64,000 bases of DNA from Chlorella sorokiniana. Taxonomy: Eukaryota > Chlorophyta > Trebouxiophyceae > Chlorellales > Chlorellaceae. The stretch is from positions 2,790,001-2,854,000 of the forward strand of contig CP084620.1 in assembly GCA_025917655.1 (NCBI GenBank), given 5' to 3'. This document shows, in pieces, positions 25,766 through 37,300 of the stretch; position 1 is the stretch's first letter; each line of letters opens with the position of its first letter. The notes under the pieces were generated by a model, which did not search any database, was not told where the DNA came from, and saw only the letters and a list, made by a program, of their open reading frames with translations. Both the position numbers and the translations under genes were made by a program.

Positions 25766-27470
25766 TCACGCAAAGTAGGGCAGCACATATTGCGGCGCGG
25801 CCACGCCATGTTGCTCGCACGCAGCGTCCAGCCGCTGCCTGCAGAACGTGTAGCTGCCGGCGGCCGTCATGCTGCCGCTGCTCGCGGCGTCGTCGCTCCC
25901 GTCTCCGCCGCCGTTGTCAGCCGCCGACAGGTGCACGTCTCCCGATGGATGCCGCCCAGCACAAACACGCTGTCCACCCCAGCCGCCTGCGCGCCGCCAA
26001 TGTCGTGCTCCAGGCTGTCTCCCACCGCCACCACCTCCGCCGCCGGCAGGCCCAGCAGCTCCAGGGCCCCCTCATAAATCACCGCTGCCGGCTTGCCCAT
26101 CAGCACGACCTCGCCCCCGCGGCAGCGTAGTGCCGCGCCAGCGTGCCCGGCATCACTCTGCAGCGAGGGATCACACACGCACATCCTCGCTTACGTAATA
26201 AAACTGCAGAAGATGCAGTGGCATTTTGAAACAAACGCAGCCAGCTTGGGAAGGCTTCCCGGCCCCACACCTTGCTGCAACAACCCGCGGCGCGCACACC
26301 TGAGCTCGCTGCCGCTCACGGTCACCACATCCGGGTTGGCCACCACCATGGGCAGCCCCCCGCGCCGCACACTCCCCAGCAGCTCCCGCAGCCGCTCCAG
26401 GCTGCACGGCTGCGCCCGCGCTGCCGTCGCTGCGGGTGCCCAGAGCCTCGGTTCCGTGGGCCAGGATGAAGTCGGCCTGCCGGGGGCAGAGAAGGAACTT
26501 GTTCAATGGCGCATGCTCTTGTACACAAGACCGCACCTAGCTCGCTGTGCGTCGGCTTCCCTTTCCCGGAACGCTGCTGCGCCTGCATGGACGCCCCTTA
26601 CGAGACCGCACCTAGCCTGGGGGTAGGGGGCGTCCATGCAGGCGCAGCAGCGTTCCGGGAGAGGGAAGCCGACGCACAGCGGGGAAAGCGAGTGCGGCAG
26701 CGGCATGCTGCGGCGGCACCGCACCTGCTGCGGGTCGGTGACAACCTCCAGGCCCAGCCCCTCGAGCGAAATGGCGCCCGCGCGGCCCAAGTGAAGTGCA
26801 GGCAGCGGCGGCCCAGCGACGCCCACCACGCGTCGGGGCGGGCCGACAGGCGCGCGTGGGTGACTTCGCCGCTGGTGATTACGCCCGCAAACCAGGCGGG
26901 GTCGAAGCCCATGCGCTGCAGGTTGCCGAGCGCGCCCGCGGAGCCTGCGGGGGCCAGCGAAAGGCAGGCCAGAGGCCGCCCGGCGGTTGCACATGCGGCC
27001 TGGTTCAGCTACCCTGCACCGGCGCATGCAGCAGAGCGCCAGGCAAAACACAACAGGCATGCTCGAGTGTTTCGTGGCGCCCAGCATGCGCCCTCACGGC
27101 GGGAGGAGTTGGAGATGACGAGCAGGCGCATCCCTCTGCCAGCCAGTTTCGCCACGGCTTCCACGGCTCCGGGGTACGGCTTCTGCCCGTCGTGCAGCAC
27201 GCCAAACTGGTCCAGCAGGGCACCGCGGTAGCGCTGCGGAAGCTGCGCCACGCTCTCCAGCACCTGGCAGGTCGGTGCGGCAGCGGGCGGCATCCTGGCG
27301 GCGGCGGCTGTGTGACAGCAGCGGCGGGGCGCGTGCCTCTTCGGCGGATCAAGGAATGTTTGCTGAGATTGCTGAGTAATGTGAGGGCGCTGGCCGCGGT
27401 GAAGAGGACGCTGAGCGTGAAGCGGACGGGCTGTTGCAGCAGGGGCCGCAACAATAGGCACCGTGGACAT
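25766..27470 (-). CDS. HAD-superfamily class IIA hydrolase, organelle-targeted
   Basis: ATG 27470 opens MSTVPIVAAPAATARPLHAQ, a basic, Ser/Thr/Ala-rich targeting sequence of about 65 residues. The HAD core follows: motif I RGALLDQFGVLHDG, motif II RLLVISNSSRR, a class II cap region (MGFDPAWFAGVITSGEVTH, SLEGLGLEVVTDPQQ, ADFILAHGTEALG, GGLPMVVANPDVV), the motif III lysine in MGKPAAVIYEGALELLG, and motif IV AVGDSLEHDIGGAQAAG with SVFVLGGIHRE. The gene ends QYVLPYFA at 25766. In motif I the second, general acid/base Asp is replaced by Phe (DQF), as in the TIGR01459 subgroup (DVWGVLHDG), so this matches that subgroup rather than phosphoglycolate phosphatase. The substrate is unknown. An intron carries a long inverted repeat. 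Confidence 0.82.
26543..26681. repeat. Long inverted repeat in an intron of the HAD gene
   Basis: Arms 26543-26597 and 26627-26681 are each 55 bp and are inverted copies at 54 of 55 positions (one C/T difference near 26565). The 29-bp loop and the DNA just before the left arm share the 14-mer AGACCGCACCTAGC (26528-26541 and 26603-26616) in direct orientation. A transcript of either strand would fold into a nearly perfect 55-bp hairpin. Confidence 0.9.
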
Positions 27471-27678
27471 CGTATTAGATTCCGATCATATTCAAGCTGC
27501 AGAATTGCGCGCATAAACAGCGAACATAACCTCGCTGCAGGATGGCCAGCCTGGCGTGCTCGGCGGCAGCGTCGCTCGCGGTGCATCACTGGAGTATGAA
27601 CGCTGGTCGCAAAGCATACACACCTTCAGTAATTGAGATCCTTTCAGGGAGTGACTTGAAGTTCTGAATCAGTTGCTC

Positions 27679-27987
27679 ATGCTGCTATTTCAAGGCTGGT
27701 TTTACGAGAGCTGCAGGCTGTCGACGCCTGCAGAAAAGGCAAGGTTGCGTGTAGGCACCCTGCTTGAGATGCTGATGCCCATCGGCCATGAGCCTGGTCG
27801 CAAGTGGAGCTTAAAGGATCAAAACCGCATCAGTCAGCTGGCCTTCAAAACCCCGTTCCAGGTAGTGCAAGGTTGGGAGATGGAGCGGCGGCGGCACAGG
27901 ACGTGGTGGGCCCAGCTGAGGCAACCCCATCAACTGGAGGTGCCACTGCGCAAATTGCTTTTGCATGAAAGTCCAACACACGCGTAG
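27679..27987 (+). CDS. Possible small ORF between HAD gene and bL27
   Basis: A 102-codon ORF begins at ATG 27679 (MLLFQGWFYESCRLSTPAEK) and includes WSLKDQNRISQLAFKTPFQV and a Trp-rich WEMERRRHRTWWAQLRQ. Its composition is less Ala/Gly/Arg-biased than random frames in this GC-rich DNA, which is the only reason to list it. No intron, targeting signal or family is evident. It lies in the 913-bp divergent space between the HAD start and the bL27 start, which otherwise holds promoters. It may be a relic or chance ORF. Confidence 0.2.
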   Translation: MLLFQGWFYESCRLSTPAEKARLRVGTLLEMLMPIGHEPGRKWSLKDQNRISQLAFKTPFQVVQGWEMERRRHRTWWAQLRQPHQLEVPLRKLLLHESPTHA

Positions 27988-28383
27988 GCAAGCGCCGTAG
28001 TACGTTGCTTCAGGGCGACAATGCATGGGCCGCAGCCAGCCGACCCAGGGCGAGTAGCCTGGCTGGCAGCCCACTTGTCCACCAAAAACATCACTCGAGA
28101 GCTTGTGCCAACATCCGTGGTAGTCTGTAGACGCTTGTTGCACCGCGCATTCCCTCTGCGGCGGCAGCAGCACCCGACTCACCGCGCGCGAGTGAGTGCT
28201 GCCGCCGGACAGGCTTGTATGGTGCTGCAATTGACTGTCATGGCTGGGTGCACCAAATGCGCGGCGGCAATGAGCGGCAGCACGACCTGCTTGTGGCCCG
28301 CCACTGTGTTGGCGGCTGCCACGGGCAGCACCCACCTTGCTGCCCACTCGGCTTTTGCGCGCAGGCTCAGGAACTGCGGCACC

Positions 28384-29538
28384 ATGCTGGCATCCACCTT
28401 TGTCGGCAGCAAGCTGAGCAGCAGCGGCTTCCTGGCGGGGCAGCAGCTGCAGCAGCGCGCGACGCTGCGCGCGGCGCGCCGCTGGCCCCCTCACCATTGA
28501 GGCGGCCCACAAGAAGGGTTCCGGCTCCACCAAGAGTGAGCAGCGCCGCCGTTGGCGCTGCACTTGACTGGCTCATCCAGCAGAGCGACTGCATTGACAG
28601 CCTCCGGTGGCAGCGTTGCTTCTGCAGGAGGGGAGGAATGTGGGGCTGGCCCAGCCCCAGCAGCAGGGCCCAGGGATGCCCGTCGCCGCCTGCCCGCTTG
28701 ACCCATGACCCCTCCCCGCCCCCCGCGCAGACGGCCGTGACTCGGTGTCCAAGCGCCGCGGCGTGAAGGTGTACGGCGGCCAGCCTGTGAACGCGGGCGG
28801 CATCATCATCCGCCAGCTGGGCACCAAGGTGGGGGCCTCGCCGCCGCGCGCCGACATCGTCCGCGCCGTGCTGCACTGTCTGGGGCGTGCTGCGCTGTCT
28901 GGGGGTGGCCGCTCCCGCCGTGAGGTGCTTGCGGCCTGCTGGGCTGCCTGGCTTCGGCACGGCATTCCTGATTCCTGGCCGGGAGGGGCTGCCAGCAGCG
29001 TGCCAGCGATGGCGGCGGAGTGAGGGTGCGAGCACGCAGCAGCACAGCGGCGGAGCGGCATGCTCCCCAGCCGTAGCACAGCGGCCAGCTGGCAGGCAGC
29101 GCTGCAGCCCTGGCCGCCCTCTTCACGCCGCTTTCGTGCACGGCCGAGGCTTGCTGCACATAAAAACTTAACCGGCAGCTGCCGGCACGCACCGCTGTGC
29201 AGTCACGCAGGGCAGCCTGTTTCTCGTCCCAGCTGATGGCGCTTTCGGCTGCCACACTGCACCCGCCCACCTCCCTGACCTTGCATCCTCCCCCTCCTTC
29301 TCCCTGCTGCAGGTGCACCCCGGCAAGAATGTGGGCCTGGGCCGCGACTACACCCTCTTCTCCCCTGATCGACGGCGTGGTGGTGTTTGACAAGAACTCC
29401 CGCCGCTCCTCGGTGTCGGTGGTGCCCTTTGAAGCTTACGAGGTGCCGGAGGACCAGCGCCTCAAGGAGGGCAGCCGCAAGCACCGCAAGCTGGCGGCGC
29501 TGGCGGCGGCGCGGGAGGCCGCGACCCAGGAGGCGTGA
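28384..29538 (+). CDS. rpl27: Ribosomal protein bL27, plastid form
   Basis: Large-subunit protein near the peptidyl-transferase centre. Exons 28384-28535, 28731-28828 and 29313-29538. ATG 28384 starts a transit peptide ([20 protein letters not shown]) leading to [20 protein letters not shown], the hallmark bL27 N terminus, then [53 protein letters not shown] and a charged tail. The C-terminal extension past the bacterial core is more like plastid than mitochondrial L27. Exon 1 has one extra base in a run of five Cs near 28490, and exon 3 one extra C before CTGATCGACGGC near 29365: removing each restores RWPLTIEA and [11 protein letters not shown]. Conserved sequence on both sides shows these are not gene decay. 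Confidence 0.95.
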
Positions 29539-29717
29539 GCGGCTGGCGGCGCGTGCGGCGCAGCCGTCCCCTCCCCTTGAAACAACAGCAGCAGCAGCAG
29601 CAGCCAGCCAGCAACACAAAAGCACTTGCGTGTACCTGCTAGCGCTTCCACCTCTCTTCTGGACCCATTGCTTGCACTCAACACATATCAGTTTGTTACC
29701 CTCAAGTTTGCAGCTGG

Positions 29718-29722
29718 TGTAA
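29718..29722 (+). terminator. TGTAA polyadenylation signal of bL27
   Basis: TGTAA lies 180 nt after the bL27 stop, only a few bases before the 3' end of the convergent Cys/His-rich gene (stop at 29736), so the two transcripts probably overlap at their 3' ends. Confidence 0.5.
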
Positions 29723-29735
29723 GTCTACCAACACT

Positions 29736-30836
29736 TCATGCTAGGCCTAGAAACACATAATCCCAATCATAATCTCCGTAGCAAGCATGCGGCACAATTC
29801 GTACCACTGGGGTTCCGCGTTTCAGCTTGAAACCGGGTTTGGGGTAATCAAATTCGCGGCCATTGTGGGACTTGCAAAGGGGGACAATGTAGCAGTACCT
29901 CTTGTCGAAACGGTGCCTGTGAGCATCGAATTTCCACACATGCCCACCAACTAGACGATCTTTCTGGGTGCAACCAGCCTCACAGCACTGCTCGTCCCAT
30001 TTCGCCTTCATTGTTGCTGTCCAGTCTTTCCACATTCTCATCCATCCATCTCGCAAGCTGGGCCTGTCACCACTGGACTTGTTGACGTTTGAGAACCTGT
30101 CCTCTTCTCTGCTGATGAATACCTGGGCCTGCAACTCAGGATCTCTGGGACGCCAGGGCCCTGATCCTGTCCTGCAAACAGCACAACACTGTCATGATTG
30201 CATTATCATCCGGGACAAATCCCATGAGAGAGCAGTTTCTTGGAGATGGCGGCAGGCTGACCTGAGGCTTCGAGGACGTGTGTCGGCTGGCATGTAGGCT
30301 GCCACCATCAGTGCGACCTCATCAATGCCGAGAAAGGTGCCACAACTCTTTGCACCAACTTTGGGCCCATCAGCATGGTCAGCTGTCGCTGCACCTGTTG
30401 GCCGTCTGCCAAGCTTACCCGCTGCTTTTGCGCCTGCAGCTGCTGGAAGGGGCAGGGATGCTGCTACTGCTGGCAGGGGCGGGGCTGTTGCTGCAGTTGA
30501 CGGCACGGGGTTCTCTGGAGCATGATTTGGTATGGCGCTCGGGTTGCTTGCCCTGCGGTCCCTCTCATCAGCACATTTAGCACAGTAACCCCGCGCTACT
30601 GCAACCCCACGCCAGGGACAATGGTTGCCCCTGCGACTCTTGAACTTGCATAACCGGCGGTATCCTGGGAAGATCACGTGCTTGCCATCCTTCAAAAGCG
30701 CCCAATGCCTCGAGCACACGTCTGCACCGTGCTTTACGTTGTTGCGGCATTGCCCTCCATGATTGGCTATTGCAGCACATTTTATTGGCATGGTTATGGG
30801 AGCCCAGGTTTTGCTCTGCATGGAGGTCATCAACAT
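29736..30836 (-). CDS. Cys/His-rich zinc-binding protein of foreign appearance
   Basis: Two exons, 30836-30262 and 30171-29736, join in frame across a 90-bp GT-AG intron to give exactly 336 residues, with no frame slip. Two N-terminal modules share one spacing: C-x9-C-x10-C-x2-H (CAAIANHGGQC, then NNVKHGADVCSRHW) and C-x9-C-x11-C-x2-C (CKFKSRRGNHC to GYCAKC). After an Ala/Pro-rich linker and a segment GIDEVALMVAAYMPAD, the C-terminal part has CCEAGCTQKDRLVGGHVWKF and YCYIVPLCKSHNGREFDYP, a treble-clef-like pattern. Repeated short C-x(8-10)-C-x(9-11)-C-x2-H modules and GGHV...IVPLC..HN patterns are familiar from phages, bacteria and large DNA viruses. Codons here use more A and T than in flanking genes. 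Likely a DNA- or RNA-binding protein acquired by transfer; this is inference. Confidence 0.75.
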
Positions 30837-31374
30837 GGGCGGCGGTCAGGCGGCGGTGGCAGTCGATGTACATGATGGCGCTGAAGGAGCGTGCAGATCA
30901 GGCGACAGAGTATACCTGCACATTACAAGCAATGCCCTCTGCTGCTGCCTCCAGTCCACATTGCTGGCACAATTGTTCTTTTACAACTCTCAACTGGAAG
31001 GCACAGTACCGAGTACCGCTCAATTTAGCAAGATTGGCCGACCAAAGATAGATAAAAGGCACGCAGTGCACGCGTGCGTAGTTCGCGACAGTGAAAGGAT
31101 CGTGTCACGGCCCTATCCTGGCTGCAGTGCAATGCACACATGCTCCCGTTACGAATGCTGCAGGAAAGCAGCCTCAGGCATGATTGGCTATATATGGCAC
31201 TGGACGATGGCTCAAGTTGTTTCCAAAGTCAATCTCCAACAACAGGGGGTATTGGCGGGGACAGCGGCACGCTGACGCTGGCGCCGGCGCCTGCCTCAGC
31301 TTGTTGGGACCAACTTGGCTCCTCGGCACAGTTGCTAAAAAATTTCACAGGGAACTAAACCGCATCTTAAAGAT
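30837..31374. other. Intergenic, AT-richer region upstream of the Cys/His-rich gene
   Basis: About 540 bp with no supported gene. It is less GC-rich than its surroundings and contains a TATATA stretch at about 31191 near a CCAAT-like motif on the minus strand, about 350 bp upstream of the Cys/His-rich start. It should hold that gene's promoter and the 3' end of NOC1. Confidence 0.4.
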
Positions 31375-34300
31375 CTACCGCCTCGGCCGCTTGCCCGCAC
31401 TGCCGCCGCCGCCGCCTTGCTGCCGCTTGGGCCCGCGGTCGCCCCTGCCTCTGCCTCCTCCGCCGCCAGCCTGTTGCTGCTTGGGCCCACGGCCGCCCCT
31501 TCCGCTGGCGGAGCTGCCGCGCTGGCGCCCCCGCGCCCCCGCTGCTGCTGCCGCTCCTCCCTCTCATCTCCCTGCCCGTCATCCAAGCCAGCCGCCTCCT
31601 CCATGTCCTTCTGTATCATCTCAGCATAGTCGTCGGCTGACGCAAAGATGCCCAAGGGGTCGTTGCTCTTGGCTTGCTTCTTCTTCTTGGTGGAGCCGCC
31701 GCCGCCGGGCAGCGCCGCAGCCGCCGTCTTGCGCTTGCTCAGCGCGCCCTGCCGTGCCCCCTTGCCCTCGTCGTCGCTGCTGCTGGCTGAAGGGAGCTCG
31801 AACGGGTTCAGGGCCTCCGCCTCGTCGTCGTCGGACGCGGCGGCGCCAGCTGGCAGCGGCTGGATGGCGTGTCGCCGGATCAGCGCCGCCACCTCAGCAT
31901 CTGCCTCGGCGTCACCGCCCTCGTCCCCGCTGCTTTCTTCGGCCTCATCTGTGGGGGAATGGAGGGCATAAGGGGGTGAGAGTTTGAGTGTGTGAGAGGG
32001 CGAGTGCGGGGGGGGGGCAGGATACAAAGCCCAGTGACAGCGAGCGATGGCAACACACGCGGGCAGGGGAGGCTCTGGGGCTACGGCACACCGGCACGTG
32101 GAGAGCGGTTGCCAGGGAGCGACGACCCGGGCGGCAGCGGCAGCTGGTTCCACCAACGCGCAAAGGGGTTGGAGGTGGGGGCTCACCTTCCGAGAGATCC
32201 CCAGCCGCCAGCTCAGACTCAAAGCCTCCGTCGTCGGATGACTCTTCACCGATGGAGACCTCCAACTCGTCGTCAGAGCCCAGCAGGCTGCCTTCCAGGT
32301 CGAAACCAGGGTCAGTCGCGTCCTCGTCCTCGCTTTCGCTGCGGCCGCCATGCTGCCGCCGCCGCTGCCTCCCCTCGGCACCATCCTCCTCATCGGATCC
32401 GCCAGAGCTGTCTGACATGTCGCTGAAGGTGGCCCCTGCAGGCTCCAAAGCCGCCTCATCGTCATCAGAGTCGACGTCATCGATATCGCCGTCATCATCG
32501 CTGCCGCCGGGGCGCCGTCGTCGCCGCTGCTGGCCCCCTCGCCATCCTCGGAGGCGTCCCCAGCACCCTCCTCCTCCTCCTCCTCCGCTGAGTCGGCAGA
32601 ATCGGAGTCCATGGCCGCAGCCAGGTTGGCGTAGTCGTAGTCCATCCCCCGGTCTGCGGGCACGGAACCAGGAACAACAAAAAGCAAGGTTTGTGCGGTG
32701 TCAGGCGGCACCCAGACCCGCTCTTGAAACGGGCCAGGCAGGCCAGGCCTAGCAGCCGTCGTGCAGAGCGTCCAGCGAGCCCTGCTGCCTGACGCCGGTC
32801 GACAGCAACACGCAGGGCGGCGGCAGGGTCCAGGGAGGCTCACCTGGGTCGGCTCCAATGCCGTCGTCGCCGCCCTCCTCCTCACCCGCCAGGAACGCGT
32901 CTGCGGTCGGGAGCAGCGCGCAGGGGTCGGTGGTTAATTCAATTATGGGAGGTAACGCAGCAACTGGAGCTTGCAAAGGATCAATAACCATGTGCGGCAG
33001 GCACACACAGCTCATGCCGGCGCCATGTGCTGTGCGGGCTGGTTTCGCTACTTGCAAAGCATACTCGGCCCCCCACATCCACAGGCCAGCCACACACCCG
33101 CAGCATCGCTGTCGTCTGAGCCCGCATCTGACAGCAGCTCCTCGTCATCTCCCTTCTGCTTCTTCTTCTTCTTGGCAGCCTTGGCCTGCACTGCCTGCAC
33201 GGGGCAGAGACAGGCAAAGACATTGATGAGAGTGGGCGGGTGGCTTGGCGGGGGTACGAGGCACGCCATGTGCTGCGGCACACATCGACGGGCCGCAGCC
33301 GGGCCCGGGCAGGTGGCCGCGCAGCACCACAGCTGCCAGCGCTGCAGGGCACCGTGCTGCGGTACCAAAGCGGTACCAATAATGCGGCACCTGCAGGCTG
33401 TAGTACTTGTGGAAGAAGAGGTCGTCGGGGCGGATGTCCTTCTCTGCGGTTTGGGCAAGGTGTGTGTGTGTGTGTGTGTGTGTTCGCGTGTGCGTGAGGA
33501 CAGCTGGCCATATGCTGGCAACATGCTGGAGCCGCTACTTGCAAGCGACGGCGAGGCAGAAGCCAGGTGCGAGGAGGCAGAAGCTGAAGACGGCGAAGAA
33601 GCACCTGCGAGCATTGATATGGCCTCGGACTGCGCCCCCGCCAGCGCTGCCCAGGTGTGCGCCCCAGCGGGCTGCGCGGCCGCCGCCAGCGGCTGCATCG
33701 CCGAGTCTCCCCTGGCGCCCGCCTGCAGCAGAGAGGCGGGCGGGACGGTTGATTGCGATGTGGTGAGGGCTGTGAGGGCTGCCAGCACGGCGGGCTGCCC
33801 AGTGTGTGATGCCAGGGACCAAGCGGCCACAGGAAACGACCCCACAGCCCCTTCTCTGTTCTCTGCCACGTGTACTGCGACATGTACTGCGAGAGGACGG
33901 AGCGTGTCGGCTCTGGTGCTCCGTCCCTGACCCGCGCCCACCCACCTTGGCCTTCTTCTGCACAAACTTCTCCAGGAACGCGGCCAGGGTGAGGTCCCGC
34001 AGCGGGTCGCCGCCGTACACCACATTCTGCCCCGCCAGCAGCGTGCGGGCCATGGCAGCCACTGCACCGAGCGGAAGGGGGGGGGAGCGCGCGCGAGCAT
34101 GCAAGGTTTGTTTTAAACAGGAGGAGGCAAGAAGCAGGAGGGCAAGGGTGGGCTCCACCACGCAGGGGAGGCACAACAGCATCAATGGAACACAGAGGGT
34201 GGAGACGCGGGTCAAGGCATTCAAGCATAGGGTCGCCAGGCACGTCGCCAGCGGCGAGGCGGAGGGGCGGCGAGGCAGCGCATGCCGGTGGCTGGCTGGA

Positions 34301-37300
34301 ACGACGAAGCGCTGGGCAGCAGCAGCGCTGCGGGCGCTGGCGAGGCTGGCTGGTGGGGCGCACCTGAGGGGTGCACGTGGCTCGCCAGGCTGGTGAGCTC
34401 CCAGAGGCACGAGCGCTCGGCGTGGCAGTACAGTGGCTCCCTGCAGGCGGTACAAACGTGGCGGTAGCGGTCGGGCGGCGCGCGTCCGACAGCAGACTCC
34501 CAACCAGTTCCCAAGAACACACGCAGAGCCCGGGTGTTGGGCGGGGTAAGGCGACGTGTGTTGGTGCAGCCGCGCGTTGTTCATGCTGTGCAAGTCATGG
34601 CAGCACAGCACACCACAGCGTGCCTCACCGCTTGCTCATGTCGTACGCCTCCCTGCTGGCCGGCCAGCGCTCCCGCTGCTCCTGCTGCCGCCGCGCCTGC
34701 TGCTGCTGCCGCTGCTGCGCCGCGGCGGCCACCGCCGTCGCCTGCTGCCGCGCGGCCGGGAGGAGGTCTGCGTCGTGGCCGCTGCCGCCTTGCTCTTCAT
34801 CCTCGTCCTCGTCTGAGGACCCCTCAGCAAGCTCCTCCTCCTCCTCCTCCTCTTCCTCCTTAGACTCTTCCAAGCCTTCCTCTTCCCCCTCCTTCTCCCC
34901 CTTGCCGCCGCTCCCTGCTGCTGCGTCGTTGCCCAGGCGCTGCCGCTCGCCACCGTCAGCACCGTCGGCGGCCGCTGGGCCGCTTCCGGCGCCACCCTCG
35001 TCCTCCGGCGCGTCTTTGAAGTGCTCCAAGCCGTCGCCCTCCCCCTCCTCCGCCTGCAGCACTGCGCCCCACAGCGACGGCCGCGCCTGCAGGGAACGAC
35101 ATGCAGAGAGGGCGGGTTCAAGGGCAGGCAGGTGGAGCAGTTCACAAGAACAAGCCCTCCGACAAGACTCGAGCACAGGGTTGGGGCGCCGGGGCAGCAC
35201 CCGCCGCATCTCAAACGCCTTGTAGCGACAGCGTCTTCCCCAAAAGCACACACAGAAAGCGAGCTCCAGCACGCACCTTGAGCAGCTCGGACAGCATCAA
35301 CAGGCAGCCGCAGGCAAAGTGGGCAGGCGACTCGGCCGCCACCTGCAGCAACAGCACAAAGCGCCAGCGGGAGTGAGCACTGAGCCTCCCTGTCGACAAA
35401 GCTTCTGTGTGTCGACCGCTTGAGCATGGATACCCAAAAATATCTGTGTGTGAAAAATTGCTTTGAGGTGTGTTGCGGGGGGGAGGCAGGGGGATGGCTG
35501 CGGCAAGCAAACAGCAAAGGCTGTCCCGCAGCCTGTGGGCCAATGCTGGCTCAGCAACATGGAGCAAAGGGCAGACTGGAGCACTCGCCTGCAGCATGCG
35601 CTTGGCGAAGGCGGCGGTGCGCCGCGCGCTCACGTCTGCTTGAAGCGCCTGTGAGAGGAAGGTTGGAGGGAAGAAGGTTGGAGTGTAGCCTTGGCAGGTT
35701 ATCAACCAGCAAAGGAGAAGGCATCATGCATGCATGCATCTCTGTTTATGGATGGGTGCGGGCAACGAGGGGTGCGCAGCGTGCGCTGGGTTGTGCCGAC
35801 GCGTTTTACACGGCATGGCGGAGGGGGCCGCGCGGCCGCTCTAGCACATCGCCGGCTGGGCTATATTCTGGCCTGCCTTGCCTGGTCGGCGCGCCGTGGC
35901 AACAGGCGCCGCGCCAACTACAGACGGCAGGCGTGCGGGCGGCAAGGCGCAGCAGCAGCAGCAGCATGGCGGCAGCAGCACACGCATGGCGCATCCGGCT
36001 GCTGGGCAGCAAATCGCAGCAAGAAAACGGCGTGCAGCGCGGCCGGCGCAGCCCCAGCCCGTGCCTTGAACAGCAGCGACAGGAACATGGGTGCCTTTGA
36101 GGAGCGCTGCAGCTCGGGGCTGCACAGCACAGCGTATAACGCCCTGCGGGGCGGCGGTCGGTGGGGAGGAGGGGGTCGGGGGCAGGGAGCGGCTGCATCA
36201 GCCACATAGTCCACATCAGATTCAATCAGCCAATGGTCCACATCAGATTCAAGGAAGTGGCACTGCTCGTCATCCCCACCCGCCCACACCCACCCACCCC
36301 GTCCCCGCCGCGCCCCGCCCACCTGTAGAAGCGGTCCGATACCGTGCTGCGGCTGCTCATGAGCTGGAACAGCAGCAGCAGGGCCTGCGTGGCCACACCG
36401 AAGGAGCGGGCGTGGACGAGGCGGAAGAGCGAGTCGGCGTGCGCCTCGATCAGCGGCTCCACCTCGTCGGCGGGCACGTAGGGGAACGCGCGGCGCACGC
36501 CTGCGTGGTGGTGGGGGATAGTTGGGGGATGTTGAAGAAGGGAGCGTGGTGGGACCGGGAATGCGGGCGAACGGGGAGTGGAGAAAAGGTCAAGAAAGTG
36601 GGGGAAGGCACGGTCAGAACATGGTGGGTGAAGGGGGATGTTCTGAAGACGGGAGTGTACAGCGGCCGGCGAGCGCCTTCGCGCTGCCTGCTGCTGCGGC
36701 TGCCTGACATAGAAAGAGAAGAGGAAGGGCAGCTGCAAAGCGGAGCACAGTAAACCAAGAAGCAGGAGCACTGACCCGTGATGAGGGCCGACAGCATGCG
36801 GCCGTCCATCTCGGCGCTCTGCTCCTTGGCCGCCGACGCCGCCTCCTCCTCCGCCTTGCGCCGCGCCTCCTCCGCCGCCCGCGCCTTTGCTGCCTCGCCG
36901 CGCTTGCGCTTGGAGGCCTCGGCTGCTGCCTTGTCCGCCTGCTGCTTGGCCAGCTGCGAGCGGGCGCAAGGGGGGAAGCGAGGCCCAAGTGAGACGTGGC
37001 TCAGGGACAGCGTGTCGCCAGCGCTCGGGGCGGGCAGAATGGCAGGAACAGTAGCCACACACACCACAACCATACACCCGTGCAACTCCCGTTTCTTTCC
37101 TTCCGGGCAGAGCATCCCGTCCCCTAACTTTCCCCCTCTATTCCCCGTGATGCCCTCTCACCACCCTCGCATATGCCCGCCCACCTGCGCTGCGGTACCG
37201 ATCTTGCCATCCAGGATCATGCGGAAGAGCGTGAAGTACACGTCTATCAGGCGCTTGGCCAGCGAGCCGCCTGCAGAACCAATGGAGGGTGGGGGAGAAT

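Noticed and set aside
31335-31375. NOC1 stop codon at 31335
   Set aside because: That frame gives an Ala/Gly tail ending CEIF; the frame one base over gives an RGG-rich tail ending KRPRR, as expected for nucleolar proteins, so 31375 was preferred.
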